Positions 1 through 7,088 of a DNA stretch of 64,000 nucleotides are shown piece after piece. The position numbers and the translations under genes were made by a program. Under the pieces are notes generated by a model that saw only the letters and a program-made list of their open reading frames with translations, did no database searches and was not told where the DNA came from. The DNA is from OMPR01 sp965183835 (lineage in GTDB: Bacteria; Pseudomonadota; Alphaproteobacteria; Rhodobacterales; Rhodobacteraceae): NCBI GenBank assembly GCA_965183835.1, contig CBCYME010000019.1, positions 1 to 64,000 on the forward strand, given 5' to 3'. Numbering within the stretch: position 1 is the stretch's first letter; each line of letters starts with the position of its first letter.

Positions 1-614
1 ATGCCGAGACGCTTCATGGTCGACAGCATTTCAGCGCGCAGGTCATGTGCTTCGTCGGTTGGGTTTACCGGGAAGTACCCACCTTTGAGGCCAGGGCGGT
101 GGCCCATGTTACCCATTTCGTACTCGGTGTCGGTGTTCCAGGACGCGTCAGTTGCGTCGACTTCATAGGAAACCTTGTTGATCGAGTTCGAGAAGCGCAC
201 GTCGTCAAACAGGAAGAATTCCGCTTCGGGACCCATGTATGCAACATCACCGATACCCGAGGATTTCAGGTAAGCTTCGGCTTTTTCTGCCGTGCCGCGT
301 GGGTCGCGAGCATAGGCTTCGCCAGTGTCAGGCTCGACAACCGAGCAGTGTACGCAGATTGTTTTTTCCGCGTAGAACGGATCAACATAGGCGCTGGTTG
401 TGTCGAGCATCAGTTTCATGTCTGAGGCTTCGATGGATTTCCAGCCAGCGATCGACGAGCCGTCGAACATAAAGCCTTCTTCGATGAAGTCTTCGTCGAC
501 CAGATCAGAAACGATGGTCACGTGCTGAAGTTTGCCGCGTGGGTCGGTAAAACGAACGTCGACGTACTCGGCGCCCTCGTCCTTGATCAGCTGAAGAAAC
601 GCGTCTTTGCTCAT
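1..614 (-). CDS. glnA: glutamine synthetase type I (N-terminal part, cut by window edge)
   Basis: Cytoplasmic ATP-dependent ligation of ammonia to glutamate, the entry step of nitrogen assimilation. About 204 N-terminal residues are present, starting MSKDAFLQLIKDEG; the rest lies beyond position 1. The beta-grasp N domain is followed by the family signature FDGSSIAGW (near residue 50) and the start of the catalytic domain with the metal/glutamate motif PEAEFFLFD. The ATG at 614 is preceded by a GAGGAAG-type ribosome site. It lies 37 nt after glnB in the same direction, so the pair is a glnBA operon, the usual alphaproteobacterial arrangement, probably under NtrC control through the site at 1117-1133. 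The adenylylation tyrosine is outside the window. Confidence 0.97.
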   Translation of the reverse strand, partial: MSKDAFLQLIKDEGAEYVDVRFTDPRGKLQHVTIVSDLVDEDFIEEGFMFDGSSIAGWKSIEASDMKLMLDTTSAYVDPFYAEKTICVHCSVVEPDTGEAYARDPRGTAEKAEAYLKSSGIGDVAYMGPEAEFFLFDDVRFSNSINKVSYEVDATDASWNTDTEYEMGNMGHRPGLKGGYFPVNPTDEAHDLRAEMLSTMKRLG

Positions 615-651
615 TCTCTTGCTTCCTCTGTTAGAGATTTCGTGTGTTCAG

Positions 652-990
652 TTACAGCGCGTCCGAGCCGGTTTCGCCGGTGCGGATACGGATTGTTTGT
701 TCAACGGGGCTGACAAAAATTTTGCCGTCTCCGATTTTGTCTGTTTTGGCTGCGTCCACAATCGCGTCGATTGCCGCATCAACTTGGTCATCATCAAGCA
801 CGACCTCGACTTTAACCTTGGGCAGGAAATCGACCACATATTCAGCGCCACGATACAATTCGGTGTGGCCCTTTTGGCGGCCAAAACCTTTGACTTCGAT
901 AACGCTCAGGCCTTGCACACCCACGTCTTGCAACGCTTCCTTCACCTCGTCCAATTTAAACGGCTTGATGATGGCTTCGATCTTTTTCAT
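652..990 (-). CDS. glnB: nitrogen regulatory protein P-II
   Basis: Trimeric PII signal protein that senses 2-oxoglutarate, ATP/ADP and, through uridylylation, glutamine, and adjusts NtrB, GlnE and ammonium transport. The 112 residues match the normal family length. The start is MKKIEAIIKPFKLDEVKEAL, the T-loop holds the uridylylation tyrosine in RGAEYVVDFLPK (Tyr51), and the C-terminal signature is GDGKIFVSPVEQTIRIRTGE. It is first in a glnB-glnA operon, with the glnA start 37 nt downstream. The linkage to glnA rather than to amt favours the name glnB over glnK; the amt gene at 18.9 kb stands without a PII partner. Confidence 0.97.
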   Translation of the reverse strand: MKKIEAIIKPFKLDEVKEALQDVGVQGLSVIEVKGFGRQKGHTELYRGAEYVVDFLPKVKVEVVLDDDQVDAAIDAIVDAAKTDKIGDGKIFVSPVEQTIRIRTGETGSDAL

Positions 991-1116
991 GGCAGAGTCC
1001 TCGCATCCTTGTCACCGCGGTTCAGATCACGTCTAAGATGGGGCGACAATCTGATTGCGTATTTGGCGGGGCTGCAGTGCAGCGAAAATCAGTGTGTGAT
1101 TATTTTTTGAGCATTT

Positions 1117-1133
1117 TGCACAATTTTCGTGCG
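1117..1133. promoter_or_regulatory. probable NtrC binding site upstream of glnBA
   Basis: A 17-bp dyad, TGCAC-N7-GTGCG, fits the NtrC operator pattern TGCAC-N7-GTGCA at nine of ten arm positions. It lies about 130 bp before the glnB start and 26 bp before the nnrD/nnrE start. NtrC, NtrB and a GAFTGA-less NtrC are encoded in the same window, so autoregulation of glnBA by NtrC is plausible. No sigma54 -24/-12 element was seen, consistent with sigma70-dependent NtrC activation known from Rhodobacter. Inference from sequence only. Confidence 0.55.
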
Positions 1134-1158
1134 AAACTGAATCGGTAGGGATCTGACG

Positions 1159-2874
1159 ATGACTGAATTGCTGACCTCAGAGCAAATGCGGGCCATCGAA
1201 CAAGCGGCAATTGAATCCGGTTCTGTGACGGGGTTGGAGTTGATGGAACGTGCTGGAAAGGGGGTAGTCGAGGCGATTCTTGAGGAGTGGCCAGCCTTTG
1301 TTTCGGCCCCTCAAAGCGTGACGATCCTATGTGGCCCAGGAAACAATGGGGGCGATGGTTTTGTTGTCGCGCGGTTGTTGCAAGGAAGGGGGTGGGCTGT
1401 TCGGGTCCTGTTGTATGGCGACCCAGAAAAACTGCCGCCCGATGCTAAAACAAACTATGAAATCTGGTGCGCTGATGGGCAGATTGAAACGCTTTCTGAG
1501 CGCACGTTGCGAGATCTGCCTTCAGCTCTTTATGTAGATGCACTGTTTGGCACCGGACTTAAGCGGCCCCTCGAAGGAGAGATCTTCAACGTTGGTCGCT
1601 ACCTCTCAGGTATTAACGGTGATGATTTTTCGCTCAATCTGGTGGCAATCGATGCGCCCTCGGGCCTGTGCTTGGATAGCGGGCGTGTTTTGGTTTCTGA
1701 TCCATTTTCGGGCTTGGAACTTTCAGAAGGTGATAAGAGGCCACCTTATACTAAAGCGCCTCTGTTTCAGAGCAGGTATGCGGCTTTGACGGTTGCATTT
1801 GATGCCCCAAAGGTGGGCCATTTCATTGGAGACGGGCCCGAAGTTTGTGGAAAACTTGTCGTTAAGGATATTGGCCTCAAAAACTGGCGGTGTTTTGGGG
1901 GGGATGCACAACGTCGACTGGCATTTACAGAGGTTGAGAATGGCCGGGCGGGGGCGTTGCGCCCTGTGCAAACTTCCCTTGTTTTGGATGATCCATTGGT
2001 GAGCGATTACCGAGATCCTTTGAAGCAACCACTGGCCGAGTTATTAGGCAAACGTCGCGTCGGCACTCATAAATTTTCCTATGGTCATGCCTTTGTCCTC
2101 ACAGGTGGGAGCGGTCGAACCGGTGCAGCCAGATTGGCTGCCCGTGGGGCGTTGCGCATTGGGGCAGGGCTGGTGACGCTTGGGGTTCCGCCCTCAGCGC
2201 AGTTGGAGGTCGCAAGTCAGATAACGGGGCTCATGCTTCAGCGCGTCAAAGATCAGGATCAATTGGCTGAGGTTTTGGCGGATGAGCGTATCAATGCCTT
2301 GTGCTTGGGGCCTGGTTTGGGACTGGGCCGTGCGCGCGAATTGGTTCCAGTTGCTTTGTCCGTCAACCGCGCCTGTGTTTTAGATGCAGACGGGTTGTCA
2401 GCGTTTGCGGGAGCGCCTGAAGCGTTGTTCCAGATGTTGCATGATCGCTGTGTTCTGACCCCTCATGGGGGTGAGTTTGCTCGCTTGTTCCCCGATATTG
2501 CAACGCGACTGCGGCAAACCCCGACCCGAGGTCCGGCCTATTCTAAGGTGACGGCCACACGAGAGGCTGCTGAGCGGGCAGGGTGCACTGTTTTATTTAA
2601 AGGGCCTGATACTGTTATTGCCGGACCAGATGGGCAATGCTCTGTTCACTCCGCGCACTACGATCGTGCGGCACCGTGGTTGGCCACGGCTGGATCCGGA
2701 GATGTGCTGGCGGGGTTCATTACAGGATTGTTGGCGCGTGGCACCGCCCCACAGCAAGCTTGTGAAACCGCCGCGTGGGTGCATGTTGAATGCGCGTTGC
2801 ACTTTGGGCCGGGGTTGATTGCCGAGGATCTGCCAGAGCAAATCCCCGCAGTTCTAAATGACCTAGAAGGTTAA
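1159..2874 (+). CDS. nnrD: bifunctional NAD(P)HX epimerase/dehydratase
   Basis: Repairs hydrated NAD(P)H: the N-terminal YjeF_N domain (about residues 1-220) epimerises R- and S-NAD(P)HX and the C-terminal ribokinase-like domain (about 285-565) dehydrates S-NAD(P)HX using ADP. Seen in sequence: the epimerase nucleotide loop CGPGNNGGDGFVVARLL, the dehydratase motifs LTGGSGRTGAARLAARGALR, LTPHGGEFARLF and the catalytic TAGSGDVLAGFITGLLARG near the C-terminus. 571 residues, slightly longer than E. coli Nnr because of an insert between the domains. The ATG follows TAGGGATCTGACG. It is divergent from glnB and its 3' end overlaps the convergent Hint gene by 4 bp. Confidence 0.95.
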   Translation: MTELLTSEQMRAIEQAAIESGSVTGLELMERAGKGVVEAILEEWPAFVSAPQSVTILCGPGNNGGDGFVVARLLQGRGWAVRVLLYGDPEKLPPDAKTNYEIWCADGQIETLSERTLRDLPSALYVDALFGTGLKRPLEGEIFNVGRYLSGINGDDFSLNLVAIDAPSGLCLDSGRVLVSDPFSGLELSEGDKRPPYTKAPLFQSRYAALTVAFDAPKVGHFIGDGPEVCGKLVVKDIGLKNWRCFGGDAQRRLAFTEVENGRAGALRPVQTSLVLDDPLVSDYRDPLKQPLAELLGKRRVGTHKFSYGHAFVLTGGSGRTGAARLAARGALRIGAGLVTLGVPPSAQLEVASQITGLMLQRVKDQDQLAEVLADERINALCLGPGLGLGRARELVPVALSVNRACVLDADGLSAFAGAPEALFQMLHDRCVLTPHGGEFARLFPDIATRLRQTPTRGPAYSKVTATREAAERAGCTVLFKGPDTVIAGPDGQCSVHSAHYDRAAPWLATAGSGDVLAGFITGLLARGTAPQQACETAAWVHVECALHFGPGLIAEDLPEQIPAVLNDLEG

Positions 2875-3380
2875 GCAGCCGGGCGGAGTTCCTGCCGGGT
2901 GGTGTGGCTCGCAAGTTCTAACCCGCCCGCAAAAAGGATGTGGGGGGCGTCAAAATGGAGTTGATGCAAATCCATCGGGCGTAAACCCAGATCTCGGATG
3001 AATTCACCGTCGATAAGCGCGTCTGCTCGAACCAATGCCTTTTCGGTTCCAAACATAGCTTGGGCCCGCCAATCGCGTATCAATACATCTTGGCCGGCTG
3101 GCAGGATAAGATCCTGATCCGGGCGCGTATCGCCAAGTGAACCCGCCGCAAAAGAGATGGCGCGAACCAATTGCCGGGATTGCGCAACCTTGGTGACCCG
3201 AACAAATCCGGCATCACGGGTGATGATCTTGTCTCCGTCTGAGATGAATTCGACTGGCATTTCACCGTCCTGCGTTAGCAGAATAGTGCCAGATAGAAAT
3301 CCAACCTCAGGAGTCGGAAGGGAATAGGGGTGCGAATGCAGGGTATCCCTGCCTTCACGCCCGACCGTATTCGGTTTCAT
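2871..3380 (-). CDS. stand-alone Hint-domain protein with degenerate catalytic site
   Basis: 169 residues with one Hedgehog/intein (Hint) type fold: GFLSGTILLTQDGEMPVEF (about 27-45), DGDKIITRDAGFVRV, then a long second half ending in FDAPHILFAGGLELASH. In autoprocessing Hint domains the block starts with Cys or Ser and carries a TxxH block B; here the first position reads Gly-Phe and the SPQHRVL-like block reads LPAGQDVLI, so self-cleavage is unlikely. Proteins of this kind are common in Rhodobacteraceae and unexplained. No signal peptide and no toxin, adhesin or repeat domain is attached. A 10-bp inverted repeat sits just upstream of its start. Function unknown. Confidence 0.72.
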   Translation of the reverse strand: MKPNTVGREGRDTLHSHPYSLPTPEVGFLSGTILLTQDGEMPVEFISDGDKIITRDAGFVRVTKVAQSRQLVRAISFAAGSLGDTRPDQDLILPAGQDVLIRDWRAQAMFGTEKALVRADALIDGEFIRDLGLRPMDLHQLHFDAPHILFAGGLELASHTTRQELRPAA

Positions 3381-3405
3381 GGCGCTCTCGCTCTGTTGCC
3401 TCGTT

Positions 3406-3432
3406 ATTTTGCCATCCTGAATATGGCAAAAT
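3406..3432. promoter_or_regulatory. perfect 10-bp inverted repeat upstream of the Hint gene
   Basis: ATTTTGCCAT, a 7-nt spacer, then ATGGCAAAAT: a perfect 10-bp dyad 26 to 52 bp before the Hint-gene start codon. Outer arms GTTGC (3395-3399) and GCAAC (3436-3440) extend it imperfectly. There is no T-tract after it on either strand, so an operator or a leader hairpin is more likely than a terminator. Confidence 0.45.
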
Positions 3433-3600
3433 CGTGCAACTGTCGTGTCTTTTTTTATCGTAGCCCTGAAACTTTAAAGAAAAGCTGTGTTTTATAGCTG
3501 AAAAAGTAAGTTCAGAATTTGTGATTTTTCCTCTCGTACTCTGCAGCAAGCTTTGCTATTGAGCCGCCTGTAACACGGCATCGACCGAATGTTGCAGAGT

Positions 3601-3685
3601 GCGGGTGTGGCGGAATTGGTAGACGCACCAGATTTAGGTTCTGGCGCCGCGAGGCGTGGGGGTTCGAGTCCCTTCACCCGCACCA
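3601..3685 (+). tRNA. tRNA-Leu (anticodon UAG)
   Basis: 85 nt including an encoded CCA end. Acceptor stem GCGGGTG pairs with CACCCGC; the D-arm contains GGAATTGGTAGAC; the anticodon loop TTTAGGT gives UAG; there is a class II long variable arm (GCGCCGCGAGGCGT region) and the T-arm GGTTCGAGTCC. The 3' half is followed after 90 bp by an integrase pseudogene in the same direction, so this tRNA is the probable attachment site of a lost integrative element. Confidence 0.97.
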
Positions 3686-3775
3686 CGTTATCCCTTTGAA
3701 ATCAAAGAAAACCCTTGCTTTACAGGCGCTTTGTCCGTTTCAAGGTTGCAACTTTGGTTACAATCGGGGTTTGAT

Positions 3776-5349
3776 ATGACGGGTAAGATTAGAAACATGG
3801 TGAACCGCAACGGGCGGTATCATGCCCGGCTGGTTGTTCCGAAAGACCTGCGCGGAATCGTGGGAAAGACCGAATTGCGCACCCTGCTAGGTGGTGACTA
3901 CCGGGACGCCGTAAAACACCTGCCCGGTGCGGTGGCGCAGCTACAACACCAGATTGCACTTGCAGAGCGACAGGCAGGGCAGGGGAAGTCGTAAGCGACT
4001 CCGGCACGCTATCCGCTGGCACCTGATCAGATCGCACACAGCCACTACACACAGCGCCTTGCCTTCGACGATCAGCTTAGGAATGACCCACGCTATCCTA
4101 GCGTTGGGATCGACGATGTGCTGGTCAGCCGTTTGCGTGCGGCTATCGCAGGTCGTGCAGGCAACGACGAACTGAGCGTTCTTGTAGGCGCACAGATTGA
4201 ACGCTTCCGGGCCGCTGGAAATCTTGACGCTAAACCGGGTAGTGATGAATGGCGCGAGATTGCCCGTGCCCTGTGCCATGCTGAGCTGGAAGCGCTTGCA
4301 CGGGCTGCTGAGCGCGACGAAGGCGATTACACTGGGCAACCTGCATCACCGATCATTAAAAACGCACAACTGCCTGAACAGCTCGTAGAGCGCATAAAGC
4401 TGACAGACTTGTGGGCTGACTATGTGAAAAGCCGTGTTCAGGCTGGTTTCATGAAAGATGGCGGCAAGCGGCAACGCCCGGTTATTGAGAATTTGCGCAA
4501 GTTCCTTAAGCACAACAACGCAAGCCGGATCACAAAGAAAGACCTTTTGGCATGGCGTGACCGCTTGATGAACGATCTTTCGGCCAAGACTGTGAACGAC
4601 ATTTATCTTTCTGCAGTCCGGTCCCTGTTCACATGGGCAGTTGAAAACGACCGCTTGCCTGAGAACGCCGCGCAGAACGGGAAGCAACCCAAACCACGTA
4701 AGGTATATGGTCGGGAGCGCGGATACACCGACGCAGAAGCGGTGAGGGTTTTGAAGGCATCGCGCGCATATGAACCGAAGCCAGATTCAACTGGGCGAGT
4801 GCGCGAGTCCGAGCAAATGGCAAACTTGAAGCGTTGGGTGCCGATTATTTGCGCATTCACCGGCGCGCGTGTTTCTGAGATCACCCAGCTACGCAAAGAG
4901 GACATTCGCAAAGTCGACGGGCATTGGGTGGCACGGATCACTCCGGACGCTGGCACTGTCAAATCTGGCGGCTATCGCGATGTGCCATTGCATCCGCAGA
5001 TCCTTGAAGAGGGGTTCGCTCAATTTGTGGCAGATACTGAACCCGGGCCAATGTTTCATAATACGACTGAACCCGAAAAGTTTCAGAGCGCGGCTGTGAT
5101 CGTCTCTAACAAGCTGTCAGACTGGTTGCGCCTAAGTGGGTTGCGACCGGAGGGGGGTTACAGCCCAATCACGCATGGCGGCACCGCCTTAAGACGCAGT
5201 GCCGCGAGCTGAGCGTCTCTGATCGCGTTGTAGATGCCATACAAGGCCATGCTGGCAGGACCGCTGGCGATAACTATGGCGATGTGACCTTGAAAACCAA
5301 GATCGAAATGATTGGCTGCTTGCCTGACTATGATCTAACAACCACCTAG
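3776..5349 (+). pseudogene. tyrosine recombinase/integrase, inactivated by a stop and a frameshift
   Basis: Reconstructed as about 524 codons of a phage-type tyrosine integrase with a DUF6538-like N-terminus (MTGKIRNMVNRNGRYHARLV). Lesion 1 is an in-frame TAA at 3992-3994 (QGKS*ATPARYPLAPDQIA); the same frame continues cleanly, and a CAA-to-TAA change would explain it. Lesion 2 is a one-base deletion near 5167: frame 2 ends in THGGTALRRSAAS*, whereas the +1 frame gives HAWRHRLKTQCREL...QGHAGRT...DNYGDV to a stop at 5349. The catalytic residues (Arg in FTGARVSEITQL, HxxR in HAWRHR, His in GHAG, Tyr in DNYG) are all recognisable but split between frames. A shortened product from GTG 4118 would lack the catalytic Tyr. 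Located at the 3' end of tRNA-Leu. Confidence 0.9.
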
Positions 5350-5514
5350 AGCGTTTCAGTTTTTCGAGATTACCCGGAAGTTGGTATTTGATATGATAGT
5401 TTTCGATAACCGAAGGCAGAATGAATTCGGTGCCTGCTACGCCTTATCGTCTAGGCGAGTGTTGTGCAGTGTAATGCCTCAAATTGCAGCAATGCCACAG
5501 GCGAAAAAACCAAC
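5350..5514. other. non-coding remnant between integrase pseudogene and IS
   Basis: 165 bp with no credible reading frame on either strand and no match to the protein that resumes on the far side of the IS. Probably leftover island DNA. Confidence 0.4.
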
Positions 5515-5543
5515 TGGACCTGTCGCGGTTTGATGCCGCTCCT
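5515..5543 (+). repeat. IS left terminal inverted repeat
   Basis: 29 bp starting TGGACCTGTCGCGG and ending GCCGCTCCT; matches the reverse complement of 6761-6789 at 23 of 29 positions. The start of orfA lies 34 bp further in. Confidence 0.8.
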
Positions 5544-5577
5544 TTGATGGCATTTACTGCAACAAAGGAGGCTGACT

Positions 5578-5874
5578 ATGGGACAGAAACGGACGGACGA
5601 ATTCCGCCATGATGCGGAGCGTATCGCGCTGACCAGTGGGCTAACGCGTAAGCAGGTAGCTGATGATTTGGGTGTCGGGATGTCGACGCTGAACAAATGG
5701 ATCACAGCGCACCGAGATACAGATGTGGTTTCGAAAGAGGATTTGAGCCTCGCCCAAGAGAATGACCGGCTCCGGCGCGAGAACCGCATTCTCAAGGAGG
5801 AGAGGGAGATCTTAAAAAGGCAACGCAGTTCTTCGCGGGCCAAAAGCCATGAGGTTCAGGTTCAGGTTCATTGA
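5578..5874 (+). CDS. IS3-family transposase OrfA (HTH), 3' end frameshifted
   Basis: DNA-binding half of the transposase. 98 residues: helix-turn-helix LTRKQVADDLGVGMSTLNKW (about 22-41) and a C-terminal leucine-zipper-like coiled coil (LSLAQENDRLRRENRILKEE). In this subgroup OrfA normally ends ILKKATQFFAGQKP with its TGA overlapping the orfB ATG. Here the A-run at 5814-5818 has five A instead of the six that would give that ending, so the frame runs into KRQRSSSRAKSHEVQVQVH. The expected tail is readable one frame away. The start ATG follows AAAGGAGGCTGACT. Confidence 0.85.
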   Translation: MGQKRTDEFRHDAERIALTSGLTRKQVADDLGVGMSTLNKWITAHRDTDVVSKEDLSLAQENDRLRRENRILKEEREILKRQRSSSRAKSHEVQVQVH

Positions 5875-6751
5875 AGAACACGCGGAGACTTTCGAAACGG
5901 CGCGTCTTTGCAAGGTCATGGATGTCAGTTCACGTGGTTTACGTGCGTTCCGCAATCGACCGGCCAGTCGCAGACAGCGGTCTGATTTGGTCACGCTGGC
6001 CCACATCAAGGAGCCGTCCCGTCTCAGTCTGGGCAGTTATGGCCGGCCACGCATGACCGAAGAACTGAAAGAGATCGGCTTGGATGTCGGTCACCGTCGT
6101 GTCGGACGTTTGATGCGTCAGAACGGCATATCTGTTGTGAGAACGCGCAAACACAAGGTCACAACCGACAGCGATCACAAGTTCAACATTGCGCCGAACC
6201 TGTTGGATCGCGATTTCAACGCCGACAAGCCCAATCAAAAATGGGCTGGCGATATCAGCTATGTCTGGACACGCGAGGGGTGGCTTTATCTCGCGGTGAT
6301 CCTGGACCTGCATTCCCGTCGTGTCATTGGATGGGCTGTAAGCAACCGGATGAAACGTGACCTGGCGATCCGGGCGTTGAAAATGGCAATCGCGTTCCGA
6401 CAACCACCCAAGGACTGCATTCATCACACGGATCGCGGGTCGCAATATTGTTCGCACGACGACCAGAAGATCCTGCGCGAGAACGGGTTCAAGGTGTCGA
6501 TGAGCGGCAAGGGTAACTGCTATGACAACGCGGCAGTCGAAACCTTCTTCAAAACCATCAAGTCAGAACTGATCTGGCGGCATTCATGGGAAACACGGCG
6601 GAAGGCAGAGATGGCGATCTTCCACTCTCATGGTTTGCAAACAAACCATTGCCGTGCAACGGAATACATTAACGGGTTCTACAATCCGCGCCGCCGACAC
6701 TCAGCATTAGGCTGGAAAAGCCCGGTCGCTTTTGAACGGAAGCTGGCTTAA
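5849..6751 (+). CDS. IS3-family transposase OrfB (DDE integrase) with 13-residue insertion
   Basis: Catalytic half of the transposase, 300 residues, with an rve integrase core. DDE residues: Asp in WAGDISYVW, Asp in HHTDRGSQYCS, Glu in NAAVETFFKTIKSEL. The C-terminal motif that in relatives reads AIFEYINGFYNPRRRHSALGW is interrupted here after AIF by HSHGLQTNHCRAT, encoded by 39 bp at 6623-6661 that contain a perfect 8-bp hairpin. ATG 5849 overlaps the end of orfA; OrfAB is normally made by -1 frameshifting, which the altered A-run would disturb. Confidence 0.88.
   Translation: MRFRFRFIEEHAETFETARLCKVMDVSSRGLRAFRNRPASRRQRSDLVTLAHIKEPSRLSLGSYGRPRMTEELKEIGLDVGHRRVGRLMRQNGISVVRTRKHKVTTDSDHKFNIAPNLLDRDFNADKPNQKWAGDISYVWTREGWLYLAVILDLHSRRVIGWAVSNRMKRDLAIRALKMAIAFRQPPKDCIHHTDRGSQYCSHDDQKILRENGFKVSMSGKGNCYDNAAVETFFKTIKSELIWRHSWETRRKAEMAIFHSHGLQTNHCRATEYINGFYNPRRRHSALGWKSPVAFERKLA
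6623..6661. repeat. 39-bp in-frame insertion with hairpin inside orfB
   Basis: The segment adds 13 codons between two normally adjacent motifs of the transposase. It contains ATGGTTTG-CAAA-CAAACCAT (6630-6649), a perfect 8-bp stem with a 4-nt loop. Could be a small palindromic insertion or a footprint of another element; the comparison with the normal protein is from family knowledge, not from an alignment made here. Confidence 0.45.
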
Positions 6752-6760
6752 ACGAGCACT

Positions 6761-6789
6761 GGGAGCGGCACAAAAGCGTGACAGCTCCA
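6761..6789 (-). repeat. IS right terminal inverted repeat
   Basis: Reverse complement reads TGGAGCTGTCACGC and ends GCCGCTCCC, partner of 5515-5543. The frame of the downstream hydrolase fragment begins immediately after it. Confidence 0.8.
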
Positions 6790-7007
6790 ATTTTGCGCCC
6801 GATACTCTGGTCGTGTCTTTAGGCGTCGACAGCTTTGCCGGCGATCGCGTCGACTGGTTTGAACTACAAAGCCCGGGTTATCTGGAAATCGGGCACCGGA
6901 TACGGACGCTCAACCAACCAATCCATTTCATCATGGAAGGTGGTTATGCCATGAAGGCGCTTGGCTTCAACGTCGCCAATATCATCACGGGATATTCTGG
7001 GCGCTGA
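6790..7007 (+). pseudogene. C-terminal fragment of an acetylpolyamine/histone-deacetylase family hydrolase
   Basis: About 72 codons ending in TGA: NFAPDTLVVSLGVDSFAGD, then the diagnostic MEGGYAMKALGFNVAN. This is the last fifth of a zinc-dependent class II HDAC-like deacetylase (acetylpolyamine amidohydrolase), including the conserved EGGY loop but lacking every zinc ligand, which lie upstream in intact proteins. It is cut exactly at the right end of the IS3 element, and no N-terminal part is found left of the IS. Position 7008-7088 between this stop and the next gene holds nothing recognisable. Confidence 0.82.
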
Positions 7008-7088
7008 CCTGCTTTCCGCAGAGCAGCGGCAAGTTGTTCGCGGGGATACGGCTCCAAGAATCGTACCCCCTTTGACTATTGTAGAGTA

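Larger units (their letters stand above)
5515..6789 (+). mobile_element. IS3-family insertion sequence (1,275 bp), probably inactive
   Basis: Two overlapping reading frames orfA and orfB are enclosed by imperfect terminal inverted repeats (23 of 29 positions match) beginning TGGACCTGTC and TGGAGCTGTC. Flanking trinucleotides are AAC and ATT, so there is no target-site duplication. The left flank is island debris, the right flank is the middle of a hydrolase gene whose 5' part is missing, so DNA next to the element was deleted or recombined after insertion. Two internal irregularities (a short A-run at the frameshift site and a 39-bp insertion in orfB) suggest loss of activity. Confidence 0.88.

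Noticed and set aside
990..1158. sigma54 promoter for glnBA
   Set aside because: No GG-N10-GC element was found in the intergenic region; only the NtrC-like dyad is reported.
3601..7088. Direct repeat of the tRNA-Leu 3' end (attR)
   Set aside because: Searched by eye downstream to 7088 and no copy of the T-arm/CCA end was seen, so no attachment-site pair is claimed.
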